Positions 36,515 through 50,700 are shown, counted from the first letter of the stretch. The stretch: 64,000 nucleotides of DNA from Amaranthus tricolor (GCF_026212465.1 NC_080048.1:35984200-36048199), one strand, 5' to 3'. The notes: generated by a model from the letters alone, not told the origin. Program-made: numbers and translations.

Positions 36515-36699
36515 TATTTTAAATATTATTTTAAAGTCAGATTCGATTACAAAGTTAGATGCGTGTATGCGATACACTAATAGGGTATATTAATTGAGCT
36601 ACAGCCTATAGTCAATAATTTGGTTAACTGATCAATTTCAGATCAAATTTTTCGGTCGATCTAAAATCAAATCTTAAATTTACATTGATTTTTAAATTT

Positions 36700-36950
36700 C
36701 TACGTTCTACTATACTTGCTACATTTGACTTTTTACGCAATCTGATGTAATATTTTGATCATTTATATATTAAAATCTACACATCTAAAAATTCAAAAAT
36801 TAATATTATGAAAGTACGCGATTAGACGATTCAAACAAGATTCCACTTACCTATATTTTTTCTTAAACATCAACCGCAATATATAATATAAGCTTGAATG
36901 AGAAATAGTTCAAAAAAGCGTAATGTAACAAGTATTTTAGAACGGATAAA
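36700..36950. mobile_element. Stowaway-like MITE, degenerate
   Basis: TACGTTCTACTATACTTGCT at the left and AAGTATTTTAGAACGGATAA at the right form an imperfect inverted repeat. The interior reads as the reverse complement of the 36299 element (for example 'acgattcaaacaagattcca' near 36828). Confidence 0.6.
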
Positions 36951-37220
36951 CTATATTTTAAATACTATTTAAAGTCAAATTTAATTACAAAATTAGATAA
37001 TACACTATTTATTTCAATTAAGGCAAGACTCAATGCTCAATCCTCTATTACTCCCTTAGCTTCTCTCAATATTTTATACTATCCCCTCTCAGGCTCTCAC
37101 CTATTATAAGTGTCTGCGGGGCTCTTTTTGTAGTCCATACTGTCCCTTATAATTTTGCATGAATTACTAGTTCAGACTTGATACTTGGCTTATGTACATT
37201 CTCTTAGTCTTACTTCCTTT

Positions 37221-37699
37221 TGACACGGTCTGACTCATTTTCCAAATTAGACCGTGTCATCAAAAGCTTTCTGGAGTTCTCAAAAAGTTTTTAGAACTCT
37301 CTTATACACATTAGAATAATATAGAGTATTGTAAATACTTATAGAATTATCTATAACCTAGTAGAAAGACCTAGGATAGGAGATGTCCTAGAATTCTTGA
37401 GAGACAACCATGTAGGGTAGCTTATAAAAATCTCTAGGATTCTTTTAGGGCTTGCTATCACAATAAATACTCCAAGCTCCCTTATTCACAACTCACTCAA
37501 GTTGTATATAAAGCATTCAAGCAATACAAAGCCTTTCCACAAAAACACTCTTTTTTAAGTATTTTCTTTAGCATCTTCAAATTAAAGTCTTTAAGTTCTT
37601 CATATTTAGGCACATTTTCAAGGCTGAGCTAGTGCAATCTTTAACCATTGACACCAGTGCCACACCATTTTCACTAAGTCAATAAGTGAGCCCGTGACA
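37221..37699 (+). mobile_element. LTR-like or short TIR element
   Basis: 479 bp with TG...CA ends. The left end TGACACGGTCTGACTCATT and the complement of the right end TGTCACGGGCTCACTTATT match at 15 of 19 positions. The right half (tatataaag near 37505, CA-rich stretch) looks like an LTR leader. An inner hairpin TGACACGGTCT / AGACCGTGTCA occurs at 37221-37259. I found no clear target duplication, so a solo LTR is only the likeliest reading. Confidence 0.5.
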
Positions 37700-37710
37700 T
37701 TTTGTTCCAT

Positions 37711-37915
37711 AATACTTCCTCCATTTCATTTTAATTTTTGATCATTTATATGCAACATCTAAAAATTATAAAAACTTAATATTGTGAAAGTATGTGAATA
37801 GACGATTCAAACAAAGATCCCACTTAACTATATTTTTTCTTACACATAAGCCATAATATATAAAATAGGCTTAAACGATAAATAGTGTAAAAAAAATTTT
37901 ATATAGTGAGTATTT
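37711..37915. mobile_element. Stowaway-like MITE, degenerate
   Basis: Starts AATACTTCCTCCATTTCATT directly after the LTR-like element. The inner sequence 'gacgattcaaacaaagatcc' resembles the 36700 copy. The right end is poorly preserved (gtgagtatttcataata). Confidence 0.5.
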
Positions 37916-40000
37916 CATAATAGAACTTTTAAATTATCCTGATTACTCAAAACACAATTTTGATGCTTTTGGACTTGTCAAACATAATCTATGTTTGTTT
38001 AGACCTTGGGCTAAACAGATTAAGATTGTCTTTTGGCCGAGGCTTAATGCATAATTGATTCACTTAGAATCTTTAATTTATTCAAACAATTATTCTTATA
38101 AAAGACTGTCTAATAATGAGACGACTTCTTAACAAAGAGTTTATATTCTCATTAAATCTTATTAATTGAGCTTTAACCTATATATAAAATATGTCTCACA
38201 ATAAAATCACCAACAACAATTTATGTTGTTCAAATGCATTAAAGTTTGATTCATTTTCTTAAAATAAGGAGGCTTTTGTATAGTTTGAGATTAGATTATA
38301 TTATTGATTTAATATAAAAATTTGTATATTTGAATCTTGATTATTATTTAACATGATGGTTATTTATATGATTTAATGTAATTTAGTACTCATATATCTT
38401 TGTATTTATGCTAATATTTTATGAGTTAATATGATTAGTATGATTTTATATATATGTTTTATTAGTATGATTTTATATGTATGTTTTAATGCGATTAATA
38501 CATGGAGTATATAATTTATCATATTTATTAATTTTAATCTCTGAAAAAGTAATTACTGTTTTGGTATATTAATTTTGTTAAAAGGAGTATAAGAGGTGAA
38601 CCCACCAAAGAGGTATATGGGTGTCTAAACATCACCTCATCATCATTAAATGGGTACGTCTCATGCTCGTACTACTCATATAAGTGATGATCAAGGTTTA
38701 AAAAGGGCAAAAAGACAATATATTATACCATTATCAAAGAAGATAAGAAGATTATGATTAGTGAAACTTTCACCTTCGGAGAAACTTACAAATGAAAATA
38801 GAAGACGTAGAACACATCATAAGCTAGGTTTTAGCAAATGAAAACAAAAGGCCATAATATGCCATAAATCCGTTTAGATTTTAGGTTAAAAATATCAAGA
38901 TTGTGTTTGGAGAAAGGGCAAAGGCATAATATAAAGACAAAAATACCTTTAATTTGATCATTAAAGCTCTAATTGTAGCACTTGAGATATTTATTAATTT
39001 ATTTATTTAATTTTACTACACAATAAAAAAACATTACTTTAATTTACGCAATAGAGCAAAATGAATTGAAGACCTTGTTAACTTTTGATTAATAGTCATA
39101 GGTGATAGGATGAAAGGAGCAGGAAAAACAAAGTCAAAATGGTGAATTCAGTTAATTTAAGGCAGACGAAATGAAAGAACAAAGAGGTAATTAAGAGGGT
39201 CTGTCAATAATTTAGGGTAAAAAGAGCAACGTCATTAACAGACCTGTGGTAGCTGCTAGCCTGCTACTGCTGGTACTGTTGTCTCATGTCTGCTAGGAGC
39301 CTAGGACTATCCGTATCTTTCAGCTCTGACCAATTAAATTTGGTTCTCTTGAAAAAAAATACCCACTTTATAAATGTCGTCAATTTTTTAAAGGAAAAAT
39401 TAAGTATTCAATCTATTTATGATTTTTTAATAATAATTTTATCTATTTATTAACTAGGAATAATCTCTATTTTAAGGGATATTTTTCTAGAGTGATTTTA
39501 AATAATCGGATGATTTGCTATATTAAGTTTTATTTTTTTAAAAAAAATAAATTAAAATAAATGTAAAAAAAATGTTTAAAAAAAATTTCTGATTTTTTTT
39601 ATTATTTAAAATTTTCAAAAGTTTTCTCTAATTTTAAATTAATTTTTAGTTTACTATTTTAGTGAATTATCTAATATAGCACGTCATCAAGTTATCCAAG
39701 TTTACTCTAAACAAATACCCCTAATATTGGGATTATTCATGGTTAATCAATAGGTGAAATTATTATAGGAAAATCATGAAAAGGTTGGATTATTCTAGGT
39801 AATTTTTCCTTTTTTAAATTGAATTGCCACATTTAAACAAAATTATGAAAATGTTTTTAAACTTAACTTTATTTATAAAACAAAAATTTATTAATATTAA
39901 ACTAAAATTAAACATACAAAAAAACTAAAATTTTTAATACAATTTGAATTTTAAAAATGAATATTAATAAAAAGAATTTCAAATATTGAAAAATAGATCC
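37916..40000. other. Gene-free AT-rich stretch
   Basis: No coding region was recognised. One GACCGTCTC-type palindrome remnant lies at 38096-38126. Confidence 0.35.
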
Positions 40001-40056
40001 AATCGCACTTTTTGTACGACTCGACCTAAGCCAAGTCGCACAATTTGTGCAACTGG

Positions 40057-40060
<4 letters not shown>

Positions 40061-40126
<66 letters not shown>
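40061..40126. repeat. (TA)n microsatellite, about 33 units
   Basis: Uninterrupted TA dinucleotides. Confidence 0.98.
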
Positions 40127-40130
<4 letters not shown>

Positions 40131-40192
40131 CTTTAGTTTTACATCGATTGAAGAATAGTGATAATGAAAAAAGTTTTGTGCTAAAATTTAAT

Positions 40193-40330
40193 ACATCTTC
40201 ATCATATCTAGTGTATCCCGCTCATAAAAAAAGCATGAGCAGGATTTGGGGAGGGAAGAACAGCGACAACTCATACCCTTAAAGAAGAGCGCGGCCAGAG
40301 AGTCCCTCAACTCGAGGAAAAATCAAGAAA
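40193..40330 (-). repeat. RTE LINE 3'-tail fragment
   Basis: On + it reads catcttcatcat, then 'agtgtatcccgctcat', 'ggatttggggagggaag', 'cgacaactcatacccttaaa' and 'ccctcaactcgag'. This is the reverse complement of the 3' end of the LINE at 21590-21750. Only the tail is present, as expected for a 5'-truncated insertion. Confidence 0.75.
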
Positions 40331-40385
40331 AGTTCCCGCAACGTAAAGAACTGGGTGAGCCCTCATTCTTAGATTTTTAGATATA

Positions 40386-40492
40386 ACTTTTGATAAGAAA
40401 ATCTCATTAATACAATGTTTACAGCATTAAAAACTAGACTTTAAGTGCTTTCAAACGATATATTATGTGTTCGAATTCGACAATCGAGCGAA
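40386..40492 (-). repeat. Fragment related to the 7.7-9.1 kb LTR-like element
   Basis: The reverse complement matches 8671-8783: 'cgattgtcgaa' against 'cgattatcgaa', then 'gaaagcacttaaagtctagt' against 'gaaagctcttaaagtctagt', then 'tatcaaaagtta' in both. Adjoining LTR ends were not found. Confidence 0.7.
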
Positions 40493-40540
40493 AAATAAGA
40501 ACCGTTTAAAGTTTAGTTAGATTTTTAGTACATGGGTACC

Positions 40541-40561
40541 AGTCGCACAATACGTGCGACT
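40541..40561. repeat. Hairpin AGTCGCAC / GTGCGACT
   Basis: 8-bp perfect arms with a 5-nt loop. A related string (aagtcgcacaatttgtgcaact) occurs at 40033-40054 on the other side of the TA repeat and the LINE fragment. Confidence 0.7.
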
Positions 40562-41139
40562 GAACCACGGAAAAATCCATGTAATATGTACTACTTTCAT
40601 CATTGGATTAAATATCAAATTTTAAAATAAAATTCAAATTAAAAGTAATTAATTAATGATTTCAATAAAACTGTAACATTTGGGTAAAATATGTAATAGG
40701 AGTATTTTTAGAATACAAAATCAAAAAATAAATATTAAGAATGAGGATTATTTTGAGTCTGGATTTAAATTGAGTTGATAAATTATTTGTGGACTTAAAT
40801 AATACAGAGACAAATTTGGGCCTAAGTGTTAAAGGGGCATAAAATAATTGATCGTCATTGTTCTTTTTCTTTATTATTTATATTTATATTTATAAATAGT
40901 TTGTGGACTAAAATAATTGATCATCCCATAGAATGCAAATCTTAGAGACCTAAGTGACAAAACAAAATAGTTCACAAAAATTTAAAGTTCACGAAATCCA
41001 AAGAGTACTAAGTCCAGCTACCCAACTTTTTGAACTAAAGAGATAAACTAAAAAAACATCAAAAACTAAATATTGAGGTAGGATAAATTTATATACTGTA
41101 TAGATCAATGTTTGAAGTAACCTATAAAAACTCTTAATC

Positions 41140-42002
41140 TAAGGAGGTGTTTGATATGACATTTTTGAACTTTGGTAGCAGATCGAATTCGTTATTTATT
41201 ATTTGGTGTAACAATTAGTTAAACAAATCCGTTTGATTCAGATAAGCCAATTCATTACATTGATTCAGTTCATACAGATGAGGTAACAAAATCATTTATT
41301 GACTATTTTATTTTTCCTTTTTTTCTCACTCACCTCTTAGATCTGAACTCCATTATCATACTCCTTCTTTCTCTTCCTTCATCTTTAAAATTATAGATTT
41401 TACATCTTCTATTAATATCTATAATTTCTTCAGTTTTCTCTTATCTCTTGAATAATTGAATTTCAAGGGAAATAACGTCTATACCGTTATCAACTTTGGC
41501 ATCGATGTGAGCATTTATGTGAAAAATAAGAATCAATCTGATGATTTTTCTAAGGTTTTCATATGGTTTGCAGATTGTGTCATTACTTACAATTGTTTTA
41601 CTGTATTGTAATTTTATATGATTTTTTCTTGTCTTTTTAAGTATTGCAATGCTATTACTAAATTATGACACTAGATTTGTTGAAAATTTTCATGACTTGT
41701 ATCAAAATGAGTTTTTTTTAATAAGATTTTGATGGTTAAAAGTGAAAACTTGGTTTATGATGGTTGTGGTGACGGCTGTTTGTACTGTGGTGGTAGTGGT
41801 GGTGATAGAGATCTGTGAGTGGATTGTGTTGAGTTTCATGGATTTGTATAGTAATTGCCAAAGAAGAGGTAAATTATAATTAACTTTTGTTAAGAGAGTG
41901 TTTCCTTCACATTTTTTATACCAAACAACTAGATGGGTTAACACTTATCGTTATCTTTACCTTTCCGTTTCTATTTCCAATATTATACCAAACGCCCCCT
42001 AA
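41140..42002. mobile_element. Tourist/PIF-Harbinger-like element, non-autonomous
   Basis: 857 bp (41143-41999). The left end GGAGGTGTTTGATATGA and the complement of the right end GGGGGCGTTTGGTATAA match at 13 of 17 positions. This is the GGGGGTGTTTGG-type terminus of Tourist elements. Flanked by TAA at 41140-41142 and 42000-42002, the expected 3-bp target for PIF/Harbinger. No transposase frame inside. Confidence 0.75.
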
Positions 42003-42282
42003 GAATGATAAAAGTAGCGTTAGGTTACAAAATTAGGATGTAAGAAAATGAAATCTTAAATATGATTTTTGACATTGTGAAGAATAGCTTGCATGTGTGA
42101 GAAAAAGTCTTCAATAACAGTATTTTTTATAAAGTAACAAATGATCTGATTTTATTTTCAATTGACATTCTCCACGAAAATACAAAGCTGAAATTAAAAA
42201 TTATTCTTCATACATTTTTATATTTAGGAAGATGTTTGGGAGCAAACCCTATCCCTCCCTATGTTTTGCCACTACTTAAGGG

Positions 42283-42540
42283 TGTTGTTAAATATGATGA
42301 TACTCCAAGTTCTATTAATGCCATTTGTCCTTACATTGTTACACAATATGTTTATGTGTCTTCTCTTTTATATGTCATCTGTCCTTAGTTAGTTATAACA
42401 ACTTGTCAAGGTTGTTGTGACATCTGGTATTAGTTTTCCATATATAGGCTTTCTTTGTACATTATCAAACATGCAATTATTCAATCAATAAGATTTTTGT
42501 TTAGAAAGTTCATTGTCTATCTTCTCTCATACTTTCATCA
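42283..42540 (+). mobile_element. Copia 5' LTR
   Basis: Starts TGTTGTTAAATATG and ends TTTCATCA just before a primer-binding site. It contains a TATA-like 'ccatataggc'-type site near 42439. The left edge is inferred from the TG start only; no second LTR was found. Confidence 0.7.
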
Positions 42541-42552
42541 TGGTATCAGAGT
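42541..42552 (+). promoter_or_regulatory. Primer-binding site for initiator tRNA-Met
   Basis: TGGTATCAGAGT matches the standard TGGTATCAGAGC at 11 of 12 bases, immediately after the LTR. This fixes the orientation of the element as +. Confidence 0.85.
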
Positions 42553-42723
42553 AAGGGGCTTTAAACCAAATTTCATGAAGAACAACCACCTGGGTTGCTG
42601 CATGCAGAAGTTCTTATCTATTGCTGCACATAGACGTGCCTTACTTGTTTCATCATTCTGTTCTTTGTTTTTTTTCTCCCCATAATCAAGTTCTTTACTT
42701 TCCTTCCTTCTTTCCTTTGTGAT

Positions 42724-42921
42724 ATGCGCATGAGCACATCTATTATGATCACTAACAACAAGAATAAAAAGAAACTCGAACTCACCGCGAACACCTCAAG
42801 CCCATATTACCTACACCCTACAGACATTGGTTTTAAACTTGTACCTAATGTGCTCACTGGCATGAGTTTTAAGGGATGGAAAAGGGTCGTCTCTATTGCC
42901 TTATCTAGTCAACAATGCTAA
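42724..42921 (+). pseudogene. Copia gag N-terminus, truncated
   Basis: 65 codons with the pattern S-P-Y-Y-L-H-P-T-D, L-V-P-N-V-L-T-G-M-S-F-K-G-W-K-R and I-A-L-S-S-Q. This corresponds to the N-terminal gag region of plant Copia elements (usual form NPYYLHPSD...VLTGxNYxxWxRxMxxAL). The frame stops at 42921 and the rest of the polyprotein is missing. Confidence 0.75.
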
Positions 42922-43094
42922 TTTTTACTCTTACAATAACTTTGGATCGAGTCTAGTGGCAAGACTAACGTTGAGTGACCAAAACAATGAGTCTTTCACA
43001 TGATAATTAAAAACTCATTGTAAGAGTCTAACAGCAAGTCTTGTATGACACCGTGTCATTATGTGATAAGCTTATACAATTAGTCGATTTCTCT

Positions 43095-43205
43095 AATTGA
43101 TCACTTTAAGATTGTAAATAATCAATTTAAAGTTATAACTTATAAGAAATCACTTTAAACTTATAACTCATAAGTGGTCACTTTAAAACTGTAGTTGATC
43201 ATTAT
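43095..43205. repeat. Degenerate 'gatcactttaa' minisatellite
   Basis: Four to five units of about 25 bp: tgatcactttaagatt, aatcaatttaaagtt, aaatcactttaaactt, tggtcactttaaaact. Related arrays are at about 7480-7600, 9395-9510, 9902-10024 and 59650-59806. Confidence 0.7.
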
Positions 43206-43209
43206 ATGG

Positions 43210-43614
43210 CATCATCGTCGTCATCATCTTACTTAGTGTATCCCACTCATCGGAAGATTATTATCGGGGTCTGGGGAGGGAAAGTGGACGACAACTAATA
43301 CCGATAAAGAAGACTGCGGTCAAGGAGTGCCTCGACTCAAGAAAGATTTTCAAAGATCGTGCAATCTGCAACTACCTGGAAAGACACTCAATGACCATTA
43401 ACAATAATTAAAAAGTATAAAAATAAAATAAATATAAATAAAATAAAAAAAATGAGGTACAAAGTCAGAAATTTAAAACGTGAATAAGACGCCGCCAACT
43501 ACCCCTATCCTTGGTCAGGTCCTTAGAGAGGTGTAGGTTATGAAAGTCAATTTAATTTGCTCCTCCCATGTTCTCTTAGGTCTTCATCGACTTCTCTTAC
43601 CCTCCACTATGATG

Positions 43615-43619
<5 letters not shown>
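43210..43619 (-). pseudogene. RTE LINE copy, 3' part (antisense)
   Basis: Reverse complement reads E-S-I-I-V-E-G-K, then the R-T-W-E-E-Q region and 'gaccaaggataggggtagtt', ending with the LINE tail at 43210-43360 (agtgtatcccactcat, ggggtctggggagggaaa). It is continuous with the piece at 44996-45390; a solo LTR separates the two. Confidence 0.8.
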
Positions 43620-44995
<1,376 letters not shown>

Positions 44996-45390
44996 GATCA
45001 TTCTCATTGGGGCGTCATAGGTTTTTCTCTGCACATGCTTAAACCATCTCAACCTGTTCTCATGCATCTTTACTGAGAGATGTGCAACCCCTAAATTCTC
45101 CCTAAACACCTGGTTCTAATTCTATCTATCATTGTGTGCCCACACATCCACCTCAACATACTCATTTTTATAACTTCCATCATCTGTTCGAAAACCTTCT
45201 TTACGGGCCAATATTTTGTCCGATACAGCAAAATGGATCTAATCGCAACGCGTTAAAATTTACCTTTTAATCTATTAGAAAACTTTTTATTACAAAGCAC
45301 TCAGGTTGCTGCTCGCTACTTAAGTCAACCTGCTTGTATACATTGAGTAACATCTCCTTCAATCACCCTATTACTTTGAATAGATCAGTC
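44996..45390 (-). pseudogene. RTE LINE copy, RT C-terminal part (antisense)
   Basis: Reverse complement from about 45390: D-V-T-Q-C-I-Q-A-G, Y-W-P-V-K-K-V-F-E, M-L-R-W-M-C-G-H-T, then without interruption R-L-R-W-F-K-H-V-Q-R-K. Stops and shifts are present. This copy shows what the LINE at 19.4-21.2 kb looked like before its insertion. 5'-truncated: no RT core or endonuclease is seen upstream. Confidence 0.8.
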
Positions 45391-46284
45391 TAATAAAAAT
45401 AGTTCTATTGTAAGATTGTCTAATTTAAGAATTCGTGAATTTCTAAATAGATCACAAGACTCTTGAGAAATAAAACAAATCAAAGTCGATCAAATCCAAG
45501 TTTTGATAAATTCAATCCATCCAGGCGTTTTAGTGGGCTGGTTTATGCCTTTATGGTATATTGGAAACTTGGGCTTGTCTTATATGGAGCTTGTATTAGT
45601 TTGGGCTTTCATGTTGGGCTTTTATGTTAGGCTTATGCAATTCAATAATGCATTATCAGTGAAGTATCACACCCTCAATCAAAGCCACATATGAAGCTCA
45701 AGGTCAAACTTGTATTTGTCACCTTATCAATCAACGCCATAGTTGAAGGTCAAGCTCACACTTACATCACGTGCATGACTTTCAATCCACGTGACCACTC
45801 TACACGTGCTTGCACGTTGATTATGCAACTAGGCGCACGTGTGAGAACCCACAAAGAAATGATACAGTGGTATAGTGGGAGTTTGATACCAACAATTGAG
45901 GCCAGAGGCACGCAAAAGATACTTCTGAGTTTGAATTATAAGACTTAAAAAAATCTCAAATATTGTTCTATGGAGTTGAGGGAGTATACTATTATTATTT
46001 AGATTACTCCTTTTACCGTTGAATTTATTATATTTGTATTAATATGAGAGTTTTTTTATAGTATATATATAACAAATTTGATCGATGAAAGAAATTTGTC
46101 TATTTTATATTTTTTGAAAATTTAAAAAATGAAAATAATTAATTTAAATAAGATAAAAATAATATAAACTAATGTAAATATTAGCGATTAAAATATTAAA
46201 TTAAATTATGAAATAACCGACATTAATATTGCATTTAAATAGAAACAAGAACAAGTATTTTAAACTCTTTATTTAGGAGACATA
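45391..46284. other. Non-coding stretch with a G-box cluster
   Basis: No recognised gene. Four perfect CACGTG palindromes lie within 74 bp (45768, 45788, 45803, 45836), plus CACGTT at 45813. An open frame of 85 codons (45691-45948) overlaps them but has no similarity I know. Confidence 0.5.
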
Positions 46285-46513
46285 GGAGGTGTTTGGTAAA
46301 TTAGCTTATTGAGTAATTTTAGCTTATTTTGATAAAAATAAAGGGTTGGGTGGTCAAACTAGCTAATGCTAATGTTTGGTAAATTAACTAATTGAAACAG
46401 CTTATTGATATGAATAAGCTGTTTATAAACAAGCTGCTTATAGCAACAAGTTTAAAATCAACTGGTCAAATCAACCACTATAATCAGCTATCAATCATTT
46501 AACCAACACCCTC
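46285..46513. mobile_element. Tourist-like MITE
   Basis: Left GGAGGTGTTTGGTAAATTAG, right TTAACCAACACCCTC; inverted repeats with a GGxGGTGTTTGG-type terminus. ATA precedes and follows. 229 bp, no coding content. Confidence 0.6.
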
Positions 46514-47699
46514 ATAAAGGTTGGAGCATATGTATAAAACATAATTGAAACCACCTTTGGATGATCAATTGATCACCATTCACCGCTATAGCTTCCTTAG
46601 CTTGGTGCATGGAAACTTGTTTGACACAAAAATGAAATTAAAAAGGAGGAAAAATTAATAAAGAGACAAATTACTCTTATATAAAATTAATTTTAAAAAA
46701 ATGCCCATAAAAGAAGTCACATGATGGCTGACACCCACCTCTTCCTTTGTCGCGTGCTTGGACCCCTATAGTCTCTCCTTAATAATAAAAAAAAGAATAA
46801 GAAAATAAGGAACCTACCTTTCTATCTTTGACAAAGAAGATAGGAGAGGATACCCACTCATAGTAATGTAATATTGCCTCATTTATTTAAAGTTGTTCTT
46901 TTTTTTTTATTATTTTGAATTGTTTTGTTTGTTTTTCGCTTAAAAATTTTTCCTTTTACTTTAAATATTTTGAATATAAGTAATTTTATTCATTCTAATT
47001 TTGATTAAAACTAATAAAAGGGGAATAGAATATAATTGGAGAATACATCAAAAAATAACTGGATGATAAAAACGAATGGTTAAAATGGAGAGAGATTAAG
47101 TTTATGAATGTAATTAGAGAAGAAAAGTGTGATTTTCTCCAAAAAAATATAAAATTAGTGAAACAAATTAAAATAAAAAATAGTGTTAATTAAGTGACAC
47201 AAAAAAGTTATAAAATAACATAATTCTCTATAATCGGGATGATTGAAATATTTTAAAGGTAAAAAAAAAATCATATAACTACAATAAAACACATGTCTTG
47301 AGTGAAAGGGTAAATAAACAAATATAAAAAACCTTATCCACTTTTTACCATTAGACAAACACTAAAAACCACTATTCTAACTAATATTCCTTTGTTAACC
47401 TCTTTGTTAAGGTTAATGTGAGCATGCCATTAATTAAATTTTGACTTTAGGCTTTTTACTTTTACTTTTTCTCTTATATTGGAAATCCCTTGTACTTTTA
47501 TGCATTACTCACTAAAACACCATTTCAAATTACAAATTACAAATTACATATGACTAAAAAATTAAATAAAATTATAGTTTTCTATAAGCGAAATACACTA
47601 AATATGATAATAATAATGATATAACTAATAAAAATTACATTATATAAAAATAAAAACTTATTTCAATTAAATTAAGTACCCTATAATTTATATATAAAA

Positions 47700-47700
<1 letters not shown>
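46514..47700. other. Gene-free stretch
   Basis: AT-rich with no recognised gene or element. Confidence 0.35.

Positions 47701-47706
<6 letters not shown>

Positions 47707-47767
<61 letters not shown>
47707..47767. repeat. (AT)n microsatellite, about 30 units
   Basis: Uninterrupted AT dinucleotides. Confidence 0.97.
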
Positions 47768-47770
<3 letters not shown>

Positions 47771-50700
47771 GATTGATAAAGGAATTAATACTTTAATTTC
47801 TTCTCATTTTTAATTTGATTCAATTCAATTCAGTTGAGTTATATTTATTAATTAATATTATATTTCATTTTCTTTTTGAATATAACATTTTTTTTTTTAT
47901 GTATTAGAGTATTTTGACTAGAAAGTCTTAGATTGATTGTAAGATATACGTATAGCTCATTTATACTACTATTTAGTAAATCTATACCATTCATGTACTC
48001 AAAATTAGTGGTTTCATGATAGAAAGAAAGGAAAAGCACCAATTTCTTGAATATTGAACAAAGTCGGGAATGTATAACCAACAGATATCACACGCTTGCT
48101 AATAATCCCAAGTCCTATTATTATGGAGTATCGTTGAAAACACTACTAGGTACTCCTACTAGCTAAGCTTTAGCCTTTTTGAATAACTCTTAATTTGGAG
48201 TACAAAATAAATAATGAAAAAAATTTGATATTTATGAAGTATTCTTTTTATTACAAGATTAAGGGTATTGATGAGGGAGAAACTAGATGTGAATTGAGTT
48301 TTCCATATTTTCTCAAAAATTGTACTTACTATTCAATTAAAATAATTGATTTTACTTAAAATAACTAAATAAAAGTAATTGCTTTCAAAAAAATTATAGA
48401 TAAGTTATTAAAGTTTCAAAATAATGTTTGGAAGAAAAAATTAAAAGAGGATTGAGTCATTGAAATAAAAGTCTATTAAATTGTACTGTGTAACACATAA
48501 TACAAAAATATATTAATATAGTTAGTTAAGTGCACATGTATAGATAATTGTTCAGTTCACCTTATATTAGTATTCTAAATCCGCCCTTAATTATAGGTAT
48601 ATTTGTATGTTTGATAACAAATTTATCATCCTTAGCTAGTCAGCCTCTAATCGTCGATGAAAATTAGACTAGTTAACTTAATTGAGATCAGATTTATGAC
48701 CTTTAAAAAATAGCATGAAAGTGAGGGAAATGAATGGAAAAAGCAAGAAAATTAAGTGCAAAAATCAAGTTGGTCTAAGTGCAAAGCAAATGGACTGAAT
48801 TTGCTACTCACCAAACAAAAATGAAAAAAATGACAACTTATAATTTATAAAACCGTGTTAAAACAAAGGATAATGAAGAAATTTAATGCCGTGTTTGGGA
48901 TGAGACAACCAATCAAAAAACATGGTTCAACAATTAATATTCCTACGTGGCATTTTATGGTCAAAGTTAAAAGTAAAAGTAAAATGTAAAAAGGCAGTAA
49001 GAAATGGACACATGGGATGAGGATAATTAGCGTCGTTTTTATGGTGCTGAGCTGTACCACTCGTGCATTAACGTGGGATATTACGCTAATTCGTTATTCA
49101 ACAACAATTTTGAAATAAAATTACCTCACGATAAAAATCAAATTCTATTTTTCTTTTTTATAATTTTAATTTTTTTAAAAAAAATTCTATTTTCCAAGAT
49201 AAATTAATAAATTTAATTTTTATTTGATTTCTTTTTTAGTGTATCCTGTAATCACAAAATATGAAGTACATGATAATACAATTATGTTTTCCAAAATTTA
49301 TAAGTCAACATTTTATGGGGTCTAATTTGTATCATAAGTTGAGTTGTTCAAGTATTAGTTTTGACTTTTGACACTAATTACTCTAACGGCTAGTATCTTG
49401 ATAGACGTATCTCAAGCTTAGTCTATTAAAGATTAATGTTTACTTACCATATTCTTAATGTTTAGCTACTTATAGTATCCTTAATGCTTATTTACGGTAT
49501 CCTTAATGCCTACTTTCATTATCTTAAATGTCTACTTACATAATTGTTAATGTCTACTTATATTATTTTAAAAATATATAAGAAGCCGGTCCATTTAGAG
49601 ATGATCTCTCAAAGAGACCGTTTCTCACAAAAATTTGTGTTACTCTAATGCTTTTCTTCAGCTCTAATTTTGCCAACACTTCTTTTTTATTGATAAATTT
49701 TTAATTTAACTAAAATAAAGTAATCTAATTTTAAAAAATAATTAAAGATATTTAATGATGCATACATCTTTTTTCTTGAGTAACTTTAATTTGCAGGGTA
49801 AGAAAGAAATAAAAATGCTATTTCAAAAAAATAAAAAATAAAAAAAAAATGCACAAAGAGGCAAGAAATTCACAACTCCCAAGGAATGGAAATAATGAAA
49901 ATGAACGCAGAAGAATCCGGTTGGAAACTTGGACATATCCTGCAAAGATGCATTCTTTAGGAGTTGAATTTCAGCTAATAATAATGTGCTCTTAATTACA
50001 CTCATTGATTGCCCTCAGTTTTAGTTTTACGGCTTCATAATACTATGTAGGATAATTTTCTTTGCATTTACCTATGTGTCTTAAATAAATACCTTTCATT
50101 TTAAAATCGAATATATATTATTTCGGATAAAAAATATGTATTACTTTTTAAAAAAATCTTAAATTTTTAGAGTCTACCATGTTATTAAAAAATACCTTTT
50201 TCTTTTTAGAAATTTCAATTATTTGAAAGAATGTTAAAAATTTTGAGTATATTTATTTGTTGGTTGCTTTTTGTTTTGCCTGATAGCAAAACTTGAGTTA
50301 CAAATCAACGGTATTAAACTTGGGTAAAATAAGGAGACAAATACGTATTTAAACTCTTAATCTATTAATTCTTAACATATATATTAACGTTATAACTAAA
50401 CCAACCATACTCTTATTAACTAACAAATATAAATAATGTTTACTTATTAAAGTCAATTTATACCATAATAAACTTAAATATTTAAAACAATTAACAAATT
50501 CATAATCTTATAAAAAAATCTCTCATTAAGAAAGTAAATTAACGAATTATTGTTAAGTTGTAAAGCCCAAGTGAAAAATAAAACTATCACATATAGAGGC
50601 AAATATTTGGATAACCAAGTACAAAATTTTATGGTCTTTTTGTGAAAAAAATTATGATTTTTTAAAAAGATACTAATAAAATTTTAAAAAATCAAGATTT

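Noticed and set aside
45691..45948. 85-codon frame over the G-box cluster
   Set aside because: No similarity, no plausible promoter, and the frame is about the length expected by chance.
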